Assembly: GCA_016297855.1 (NCBI GenBank)
Contig: JAEDFW010000046.1
Span: forward strand, 1 to 13,145
DNA: 13,145 nt
Direction: 5' to 3'
Source of the DNA: Oscillospiraceae bacterium
Lineage (GTDB): Bacteria; Bacillota; Clostridia; Oscillospirales; Oscillospiraceae
In this document: piece by piece, positions 8,070 through 13,099 of the stretch
Layout: each line of letters starts with the position of its first letter
How positions within the stretch are numbered: the stretch's first letter is position 1
Made by a program: the position numbers and the translations under genes
The notes under the pieces: model-generated
The model's input: only the letters and a program-made list of their open reading frames with translations
Told to the model about the DNA's origin: nothing
Database searches by the model: none

Positions 8070-8098
8070 AAAAAGCGGCACAGTGTAATCTGTGCCGC
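8070..8098 (-). terminator. Attenuator terminator hairpin (3:4) in the aro leader
   Basis: GCGGCACAG (8098-8090) and CTGTGCCGC (8083-8075) form a perfect 9-bp stem around a 6-nt loop, followed at once by five U residues (8074-8070). This is an intrinsic terminator placed between the leader peptide and aroF in the direction of operon transcription, so it can abort transcription before the first structural gene. It also ends 36 nt before the aroF start, too far upstream to hide its ribosome binding site, so its role is at transcription level. Confidence 0.9.
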
Positions 8099-8134
8099 AA
8101 AAAAACAAATCTGCTGATTTTTACGCATCACAAA
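8089..8134 (-). promoter_or_regulatory. Candidate antiterminator (2:3 pairing)
   Basis: The segment at 8134-8118 (UUUGUGAUGCGUAAAAA) can pair with 8103-8089 (UUUUUGCGGCACAGA). One helix is CGUAAAAA with UUUUUGCG (8 bp, one G-U). The second is UUUGUG with CACAGA (6 bp, one G-U). A small internal loop separates them and the hairpin loop is 14 nt. The pairing consumes the whole 5' arm of the terminator and so excludes it. Paired by eye; energies not computed. Confidence 0.65.
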
Positions 8135-8183
8135 TTACCCTTACTATGCCAACACAGTAAAGTAAAAGTAATATGCGCAAAAA
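8118..8183 (-). promoter_or_regulatory. Candidate 1:2 leader hairpin covering the Phe/Tyr codons
   Basis: UUUUUGCGCAU (8183-8173) pairs with AUGCGUAAAAA (8128-8118) over 11 bp with one G-U. AUUAC (8172-8168) pairs with GUAAU (8138-8134). CUUUAC (8162-8157) pairs with GUAAGG (8144-8139). The three helices stack with a 5-nt bulge on each side and a 12-nt loop. The 5' arm is the coding region for Phe6 to Phe13 of the leader peptide. The 3' arm is the same segment needed for the antiterminator, so the two folds exclude each other. Confidence 0.65.
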
Positions 8184-8197
8184 ATCGTGCCGTTCAT
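8144..8197 (-). CDS. Phe/Tyr attenuator leader peptide of the aro operon
   Basis: A 17-codon frame reads MNGTIFCAYYFYFTVLA and ends in TAG followed by an in-frame TAA. GAAGAGG (8214-8208) lies 10 nt before the ATG, a plausible ribosome binding site. Five of the six aromatic codons cluster at residues 9-13 (YYFYF) and one Phe is at residue 6; there is no Trp codon. The frame begins about 25 nt after the predicted transcription start and is followed by a terminator before aroF. This is the layout of a ribosome-sensing attenuator: slow decoding of Phe or Tyr codons would disrupt the 1:2 hairpin and favour the antiterminator. The peptide itself probably has no further role. Function is inferred from sequence only. 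Confidence 0.85.
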   Translation of the reverse strand: MNGTIFCAYYFYFTVLA

Positions 8198-8228
8198 CAG
8201 AAAAAAACCTCTTCTTGAATTTGGAGTA

Positions 8229-8257
8229 ATTTTACCGCTGATTATTTGAAATGTCAA
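8229..8257 (-). promoter_or_regulatory. Sigma-A promoter of the aro operon
   Basis: On the minus strand TTGACA (8257-8252) is separated by exactly 17 bp from TAAAAT (8234-8229). The expected transcription start is near 8222, giving a leader of about 190 nt to the aroF start codon. Confidence 0.88.
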
Positions 8258-8290
8258 TCCCTTTCAGCACATTTTTCACGTCCGATCGCC

Positions 8291-8303
8291 GCAAACCGTT
8301 TGC
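8291..8303. promoter_or_regulatory. 13-bp palindrome between the divergent promoters, possible operator
   Basis: GCAAAC-C-GTTTGC is a perfect inverted repeat with a one-base centre. It lies 13 bp upstream of the plus-strand -35 box and about 33 bp upstream of the minus-strand one. The AAxCGxTT core recalls LacI/CcpA-family operators, but the flanks do not fit the cre consensus. No regulator can be assigned from the sequence. Confidence 0.35.
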
Positions 8304-8316
8304 TTGTGCCCGGGCG

Positions 8317-8345
8317 TTGACAAAAATTCACCGGTTTTGTATACT
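8317..8345 (+). promoter_or_regulatory. Sigma-A promoter for the membrane peptide/YARHG gene pair
   Basis: TTGACA (8317-8322), a 17-bp spacer, and TATACT (8340-8345) lie 29 bp before the start codon of the small membrane protein. It diverges from the aro promoter; the two -35 boxes are 59 bp apart. Confidence 0.85.
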
Positions 8346-8374
8346 AACATAACAGGATAAAGGGGGAATGCGGC

Positions 8375-8521
8375 ATGGATGATCGGAAACATGCGGCGAA
8401 AACACCCGGGCCGCGGGTGATGAAAAGTCCGCTTACCGGCCTTTTTATCACGCTGATCGTGGTATTGTCCGCGCTGGTTTTGGGCGCGGGAGTTTTTTTG
8501 ATCTGGTATTTCTTCGTGTAG
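8375..8521 (+). CDS. 48-residue single-pass membrane protein, unknown function
   Basis: The frame starts at an ATG eight bases after AGGGGG (8361-8366) and directly follows a near-consensus promoter, so it is very likely expressed. The product has a short charged N-terminus (MDDRKHAAKTPGPRV) and one long hydrophobic segment (about residues 20-48, ending IWYFFV). It is therefore probably an N-in single-pass membrane peptide with no domain outside. I do not recognise a family. A nearby ATG at 8368 is in another frame and stops after four codons. The zinc-ribbon/YARHG gene begins 44 nt downstream with no visible terminator between them, so they are probably co-transcribed and may act together at the membrane (inference). 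Confidence 0.7.
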   Translation: MDDRKHAAKTPGPRVMKSPLTGLFITLIVVLSALVLGAGVFLIWYFFV

Positions 8522-8565
8522 CACAGACGCTTCGGGTGCGGCACGAACGGATGGGAGGCGAGACC

Positions 8566-9645
8566 ATGCGCTGCAGGAATTGTGGAAGCAAAGCCAGACC
8601 CGGCAGACACTGCTCCGGATGCGGAATGCTGCAGCCGCCGCGCGTGGCCAGGGGACTGAAGATTGCGGTGGGGCTTCTGAGCATACTGGCAGCTGTGCTG
8701 CTGACAGCGGTGGGCTATGTGCTTTTGAAGCTGGAGCCGGAACGAAAATCCGCCGACACGCCGCCCGCAATGCTGGCCGAGCTGCGTGACGCGCAGGACG
8801 CTGCGCCGAGCGGGACTTCACAGAGCGTGCTGCAGACACAGCAGCAGGAAACGACGGACGAATCCAAAGCCGAACTGCAGGATGCCGGGCAGATGCCGAT
8901 GCTGCAGGCTGTGCAGGCGACAGCGGATACGGAAGATGACGCGGCGCAGACAGTGGACAGCGAGGTAACGTGCATCCGCGCCGAGTATGACGCGATCGAG
9001 AAAAACCGGAATGCAGGACTGTATGAAAAAGTCATGCTGCGGCAAAGCGTCTACAGCTATATCAGCGGCGAAGAACCGGTATGTATCGTTCTGCGCAGCG
9101 GAGCAGACGGGCTGGATTTTGACAGAAGCTACTATTTTCAGAATGGGAAGCTGCGCTTTGCCTATTTCGAGGCCACAGATGCGTGCAGGCTGTATTTTAA
9201 GGACGACGTACTGCTGCGGCTGCGCTATGCGGTGAATGCGCGCAGGGCTTCGGAATCTGTCGATTATGACGGAACCGGCGGCGAGGAATATGACGCGTGG
9301 TGCAGTTTTGCGCTGCGCGAAGGGTATGCGCTGTATGACGAGGCAAAGCAGGCGGCGGCTGTGCGGACAGAGTATATTCTGCCGGACAGTGTCAGCCGCT
9401 ATCTCACCGAGGATGATCTGCGTGATTTGACGGCGAAGCAATGCCAACTGGCCAGAAACGAGATTTTCGCGCGCCACGGCAGACGCTTTGACGATGCCGT
9501 GCTGCAGGCATATTTTGACGGGTGCAGCTGGTACACGGGAACGGTCGCGGCGGCGGAATTTGACGAGGACGTGTTCAACGAATATGAAACGGCAAATGTC
9601 TCATTCATCCGCGAATATGAAAGAAACATGGGATACCAAAAATAG
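8566..9645 (+). CDS. Zinc-ribbon, membrane-anchored YARHG-domain protein
   Basis: The 359-residue protein has four visible parts. An N-terminal zinc ribbon has Cys3, Cys6, Cys16 and Cys19 as two CxxC knuckles. A single transmembrane helix spans about 31-54. A Gln/Glu/Asp-rich flexible linker spans about 57-133, and a predicted extracytoplasmic portion follows. The last 78 residues are a YARHG domain: LARNEIFARHGRRF (with ARHG at 302-305), then YFDGCSWYTG and a closing NVSFIREYE helix. The domain is known from extracellular parts of Gram-positive membrane proteins and has no established activity. The middle (about 134-280) is not recognised. The overall plan, a cytosolic zinc ribbon with one helix and an outer domain, recalls TcaA-type cell-envelope proteins. 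The start at 8566 follows GGGAGG by seven bases; an in-frame ATG at 8536 lacks a site. Confidence 0.88.
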   Translation: MRCRNCGSKARPGRHCSGCGMLQPPRVARGLKIAVGLLSILAAVLLTAVGYVLLKLEPERKSADTPPAMLAELRDAQDAAPSGTSQSVLQTQQQETTDESKAELQDAGQMPMLQAVQATADTEDDAAQTVDSEVTCIRAEYDAIEKNRNAGLYEKVMLRQSVYSYISGEEPVCIVLRSGADGLDFDRSYYFQNGKLRFAYFEATDACRLYFKDDVLLRLRYAVNARRASESVDYDGTGGEEYDAWCSFALREGYALYDEAKQAAAVRTEYILPDSVSRYLTEDDLRDLTAKQCQLARNEIFARHGRRFDDAVLQAYFDGCSWYTGTVAAAEFDEDVFNEYETANVSFIREYERNMGYQK

Positions 9646-9683
9646 GAAACGATGACGCGCTTTTGCTGCGTGGGAAAAGAAGG

Positions 9684-9724
9684 AAGCGGCGCATGGCAGC
9701 CCCATGCGCCGCTTGTAGTTTTTT
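9684..9724 (+). terminator. Intrinsic terminator between convergent genes
   Basis: AAGCGGCGCATGG (9684-9696) and CCATGCGCCGCTT (9702-9714) form a perfect 13-bp stem with a 5-nt loop. GTAG and six T residues (9719-9724) follow on the plus strand. It ends the YARHG transcript. Read from the other side the stem is followed only by CCTTCTTTTCC, so termination of spmB transcripts here is possible but weaker. The 100 bp from 9725 to 9821 show no gene. Confidence 0.85.
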
Positions 9725-9821
9725 GGAAGAAAGCTGCCAGACAGCGCCGGAAAGCCAGCTACTGGAGCTGGACGGGCGATCGGAGCAGAGCATGAGGACG
9801 ACTGATTTCTGCTTGATAGCA

Positions 9822-10331
9822 TCAGAAGAAGAGGCGGACGCTGAGGCTGGCCATAAAAAAGCCGGTGAGATCGGCGACAATGGCAGCGGGAATGGTATAG
9901 CGCGTTTTTTTGATGCCGGATGCGCCAAAATAGACGCCTATCGTATAGAACGTCGTTTCGGAGCTGCCGAGCATCACGGCGGCCGTACGCCCGACGAGAG
10001 AATCGGCGCCGTATTCGCGCATCAGCTCCGCACCCACGGCCAGCGCCGCGCTGCCGCTGAACGGGCGGATGAGCATGAGCGGCACCAGCTCCGGCGGTAT
10101 ACCGACCAGAGAACAGACTGGTGCAAGAAATTGGGACATAAGATCAAAAAACCCGCTTTCGCGCAGCATTGAGACCGCTGTGAGCAGCACGATCAGTGCC
10201 GGCGCGATGGAAAAAAGCAGGCGCAGCCCGTCCTGCGCGCCGGCAACAAGCGGCGTATAGACATCCTGCTTTTTCCCAAGTGCATAGACGCTCACAAAAA
10301 TGAGCAGCAGCGGAATGAGAAGATCCGTCAT
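9822..10331 (-). CDS. spmB: Spore maturation protein B (SpmB)
   Basis: SpmB is a polytopic membrane protein of the nucleoside-recognition/Gate domain family. In Bacillus subtilis SpmA and SpmB are needed for proper spore core dehydration and heat resistance. The 169-residue product has several hydrophobic segments (about 4-20, 36-56, 63-90, 113-135, 147-165) and the conserved RPFSGSAAL (89-97) and SSETTFYTI (123-131) motifs. I start at 10331, where the ATG overlaps the spmA TGA as ATGA; an ATG three codons earlier (10340) is an alternative. Neither has a strong ribosome binding site, so coupling to spmA is probably needed. Confidence 0.9.
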   Translation of the reverse strand: MTDLLIPLLLIFVSVYALGKKQDVYTPLVAGAQDGLRLLFSIAPALIVLLTAVSMLRESGFFDLMSQFLAPVCSLVGIPPELVPLMLIRPFSGSAALAVGAELMREYGADSLVGRTAAVMLGSSETTFYTIGVYFGASGIKKTRYTIPAAIVADLTGFFMASLSVRLFF

Positions 10332-10909
10332 TTGCGCCATAGTTTCCGAAGCAATCGTGCGGCGAGGATGCCGCTCGTGACCGAAACGAACGATGCCAGC
10401 CAGACGGCAGGCAGAATGTCAAACGCACGCTGCGCGCCGAGACTGGCACGCAAAGCCGCTACGGTGGACGGAACAAGCTGCAACGAGGCGCTGTTCATCA
10501 CGATGAGAAGGCACATGTCGTCGGTGGCCTCGCTGCTGCCGGAGACCGCCTGCATTCGCTTTACGGCGTTTATGCCCATGGGTGTGGCTGCGTTGCCGAG
10601 ACCCAGAAGATTTGCCGAAACATTGGCGCAGAGAAAGCCCAACGCCTGCGTGTCTTTTGCCGCTGCGGGAAAAAGTCTGCGCAGAATAGGGCGCAGCAGG
10701 CGCGTGAGTTTCTGCATGAGGCCGGATGCGTCCATGAGTTTTGCCAGCGCACTCCAAAGACAGATCGCGCCCGCCATGGAAATGACCAGCGTGACTGCGC
10801 TCTGCGCGCCGGTCAGCGCGGCAGCACCGACGACATGGGCGCTGCCGGTGGCGAGTCCCGTCAGCGTTGCAAGCAGCAGCAGAATCAGCCAGATCACAGA
10901 CATTGCCAT
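10328..10909 (-). CDS. spmA: Spore maturation protein A (SpmA)
   Basis: SpmA is the partner of SpmB, also a Gate-domain membrane protein. Its 193 residues are close to the B. subtilis length. The diagnostic stretch LLGLGNAATPMGINAVKRMQ lies at 101-120, and MNSASLQLVPSTVAALR at 138-154. Hydrophobic segments flank both ends. The start is well defined by GGAGGG six bases upstream. In B. subtilis dacB precedes spmA; here spmA is preceded instead by the divergent abrB-type gene, so no dacB is linked. I see no convincing mother-cell (sigma-E) promoter in the 170-bp gap. Confidence 0.93.
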   Translation of the reverse strand: MAMSVIWLILLLLATLTGLATGSAHVVGAAALTGAQSAVTLVISMAGAICLWSALAKLMDASGLMQKLTRLLRPILRRLFPAAAKDTQALGFLCANVSANLLGLGNAATPMGINAVKRMQAVSGSSEATDDMCLLIVMNSASLQLVPSTVAALRASLGAQRAFDILPAVWLASFVSVTSGILAARLLRKLWRK

Positions 10910-10991
10910 TGATAGCCCTCCTCAAAAAGAAGCTTCAGAAAAAATTAAGGATTCGAATTACCCGGATGTTCAAGATTTGGACATAAATGGA

Positions 10992-11000
10992 TGTTATGAT
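10992..11000 (+). promoter_or_regulatory. Possible extended -10 of the abrB promoter
   Basis: TGTTATGAT contains a TATGAT hexamer with the upstream TG of an extended -10. It lies 79 bp before the abrB start codon. There is no clear -35 at 16-18 bp, which extended -10 promoters can tolerate. This is a weak call. Confidence 0.3.
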
Positions 11001-11079
11001 GTAGCAGTTAAATTCGTATGAAGCCGGCTGCATATGCGGAATTGTTAGCGGCAGAAAGAAGTGTACAGGAGGTTCCAAA

Positions 11080-11322
11080 ATGAAGTCCACCGGAATTGTG
11101 AGAAAAGTTGATGAGCTGGGCAGGATCGTACTGCCGATCGAGCTGCGCCGAACGCTGGATATTGCGGAGAAAGACGCAATTGAAATCTATGTGGACGGGG
11201 CCTCAATCATTCTGAAAAAATACGAGCCAACCTGCATTTTCTGCGGTGATTCGAAGAATGTGACGAATTACAAGGGGAAGAATATTTGCGCAGGTTGCGT
11301 AAAAGAACTGAAAAAACTGTAA
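11080..11322 (+). CDS. abrB: AbrB-family transition-state regulator with C-terminal Cys4 motif
   Basis: Residues 1-50 are almost identical in pattern to B. subtilis AbrB (MKSTGIVRKVDELGRIVLPI, then ELRRTLDIAEKDAIEIYVDG), a swapped-hairpin DNA-binding domain that dimerises and represses stationary-phase genes. The C-terminal part differs. In place of the AbrB multimerisation domain there is a short tail with Cys52, Cys55, Cys70 and Cys73 (CxxC, 14 residues, CxxC), suggesting a small zinc finger. This form is common in Clostridia. The 80-residue product starts at an ATG seven bases after AGGAGG. It is divergent from spmAB, which fits a sporulation or transition-state role (inference); AbrB versus a paralogue with another target set cannot be settled here. 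Confidence 0.92.
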   Translation: MKSTGIVRKVDELGRIVLPIELRRTLDIAEKDAIEIYVDGASIILKKYEPTCIFCGDSKNVTNYKGKNICAGCVKELKKL

Positions 11323-11327
11323 AAAAC

Positions 11328-11358
11328 AAACCGGGAGCAGAAAACTGCTCCCGGTTTT
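11328..11358. terminator. Bidirectional intrinsic terminator between abrB and fakA
   Basis: AAACCGGGAGCAG (11328-11340) and CTGCTCCCGGTTT (11345-11357) form a perfect 13-bp stem with an AAAA loop. The plus strand continues TTTTCGTT, and the minus strand continues TTTGTTTTTT (11330-11321), an excellent U-tract. It therefore serves both convergent genes and explains why nothing follows fakA in its transcript. Confidence 0.9.
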
Positions 11359-11405
11359 CGTTATGACTGCGCCTGCTGCGCTGTCCGGTGCGGCAGGCGC
11401 AGTGG

Positions 11406-13064
11406 TTATTCAGCGGAGATAAGATAGTAGTAGATCGGCTGACCGCCGGACAGAACGTTGATTTCGGCATCCGGCGCAAGCTCAGCAAAGAGCGCGGCGG
11501 CTGCATCAGCCTGTTCTTCCGTGATATCCGCGCCGTAGAAGATGTTGACAAATTCCTTGCCCTCGGCTGCAACCTTTTCGGCCATTGCGGAAAGCAGCGC
11601 GGTGATCTCGCGGTTGGTACCAAGCAGGGCTCCGTTGCACAAACCCAGATAGTCGCCCTCATGGATCTCATACCCGTCAAAGTCGGAATCTCTGGCGGCG
11701 TATGTAATCTGCATGGTGGTAACGGAGGACAGGCACTCGGTCATGGCGGCGATATTGTCTTCCGGCTCGAGTGAATCGTCAAAATTCAGCATCGCAGTGA
11801 TGCCCTGCGGCACGGTTTTGCTGGGGATGACGATCACGCGCTTATCCGTCAGCTCTATCGTCTGCTCAGCGGCCATGATGATGTTCTTGTTGTTGGGCAG
11901 CACGAACACAATTTCAGCAGGGGTGCGGTTGATGGCCGCCAGAATATCCTCGGTTGAAGGATTCATGGTCTGGCCGCCCTCGATCACGCCGTCCACGCCC
12001 AAATCGCGGAACACATGCGCCAGACCTTCGCCCGCGCAGACGGACACGCAACCGTAGCGCTTTTCCGGCGCTGCCACTGCGGGCGCAGATTCAGCAGCCT
12101 CGTCCATATCCAGATCGTCGGTGCTCTGCGGTGCGCGGCCTGCGGCCATGTCCTCATACTGTGTGCGCATGTTCTCAATCTTTGCAAGTTCCAGCGTGCC
12201 GTATTTCTGCGCTTCCGTCAAAGCGGCGCCGGGAATATCGGTGTGCACATGCACCTTGAACGCGTCGTCGTCCTCGCCGATGACAAGGCTGTCGCCGATG
12301 GTGGCAAGATACGCACGGAACGGCTCGATGGACTTGCCGGTCTTGCGGACGATGAACACCGTGTCAAAGGTAAAGGTGATCTCTTCGTCGGTCAGCGCGG
12401 CAAAATCTGCCGCCTGCTTCGTCTCGCCGGAGGAGGCGCTCTCCACATCGCGGCCCTGCAGCGAGGCCAGCATGCCCGCCAAGATCACGAGAAAGCCCAT
12501 GCCGCCCGCGTCGACCACACCGGCCTTTTTGAGCACGGGGTTCTGGTTGACGGTGTTTTCCAGTGCGGCCTTCGCCGTGGGAATGCAGCTTTCCAGCACG
12601 CTCTCGATGGCGTCGTTTTCCTCGGCCAGCTCACGCGCGGCGTCGGCGGTCAAGCGGCTGACGGTCAGGATCGTGCCCTCGGCGGGCTTCATCACGGCCT
12701 TGTACGCGGCCTCCACGCCGCCTGTGAGCGCGTCTGCAAAATCCTTGCCGCTGCCGGTCTCTTTGCCTTTGAGCGCTTTGGAGAAGCCGCGGAACAGCAG
12801 CGACAGAATGACGCCCGAGTTGCCGCGCGCACCGCGCAGCATGGCAGAAGCCGTAATATCGGCCGCTTTGGTCAGCGTCACGCCGTCTGCCTTGCGCAGA
12901 TCGGCTGCGGCAGCGCCGAGCGTCATGCTCATATTTGTGCCCGTGTCGCCGTCGGGGACGGGGAATACGTTCAGTTCATTGATCTTCTGTTTGTTATTCT
13001 CGATTGAAGCTGCAGCGCTGAGCAACATGCGCCGGAACGCAGCGCCGTCAATTTCCTGTCTCAA
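11406..13064 (-). CDS. fakA: Fatty acid kinase catalytic subunit FakA (DAK2/YloV family), TTG start
   Basis: FakA phosphorylates fatty acids held by FakB proteins, feeding acyl-phosphate to PlsX/PlsY for phospholipid synthesis. The 552 residues comprise a DAK2 nucleotide-binding domain (about 5-200; NVFPVPDGDTGTNMS at 32-46, MLRGARGNSGVILS at 75-88, GVVDAGGMGF at 182-191), a middle domain (about 225-305, with KVHVHTD at 270-276), an Ala/Asp/Glu-rich linker (about 308-334), and a C-terminal FakB-interaction domain (LPNNKNIIMAAEQ at 389-401). I start at TTG 13064-13062, eight bases after GGAGG; the in-frame GTG at 13073 overlaps that site and is unlikely. The zinc-site motif usually written YGYCTEF appears here as FTFDTVF (231-237), with Asp234 in place of Cys. 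It sits directly behind an asp23-type gene, the usual neighbour. Confidence 0.93.
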   Translation of the reverse strand: MRQEIDGAAFRRMLLSAAASIENNKQKINELNVFPVPDGDTGTNMSMTLGAAAADLRKADGVTLTKAADITASAMLRGARGNSGVILSLLFRGFSKALKGKETGSGKDFADALTGGVEAAYKAVMKPAEGTILTVSRLTADAARELAEENDAIESVLESCIPTAKAALENTVNQNPVLKKAGVVDAGGMGFLVILAGMLASLQGRDVESASSGETKQAADFAALTDEEITFTFDTVFIVRKTGKSIEPFRAYLATIGDSLVIGEDDDAFKVHVHTDIPGAALTEAQKYGTLELAKIENMRTQYEDMAAGRAPQSTDDLDMDEAAESAPAVAAPEKRYGCVSVCAGEGLAHVFRDLGVDGVIEGGQTMNPSTEDILAAINRTPAEIVFVLPNNKNIIMAAEQTIELTDKRVIVIPSKTVPQGITAMLNFDDSLEPEDNIAAMTECLSSVTTMQITYAARDSDFDGYEIHEGDYLGLCNGALLGTNREITALLSAMAEKVAAEGKEFVNIFYGADITEEQADAAAALFAELAPDAEINVLSGGQPIYYYLISAE

Positions 13065-13099
13065 ATGGAACACCTCCGTGTAACGCCTGACGGCGCAGG

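Noticed and set aside
8034..8222. T-box riboswitch upstream of aroF
   Set aside because: I find no T-box consensus (AGGGUGGNACCGCG-like) or specifier stem; the leader is also short for one, and a translated Phe/Tyr leader explains the terminator better.
9755..9771. Small hairpin CCAGCT-ACTGG-AGCTGG downstream of spmB
   Set aside because: Only 6 bp and no U-tract on either strand; not a convincing terminator.
10951..10958. ATTCGAAT palindrome upstream of abrB as a Spo0A box
   Set aside because: Only five of seven positions fit TGTCGAA on either strand, and the site lies upstream of the only candidate promoter.
10999..11038. Sigma-E-like elements (GCATATG and CATACGAA) upstream of spmA
   Set aside because: The spacing of about 10 bp between the two elements is too short for sigma-E, and the -10 match is poor.
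12015..13083. Two long plus-strand frames (12015-13007 and 12121-13083) opposite fakA
   Set aside because: Both are antisense to a complete, motif-rich FakA and carry no recognisable domain.
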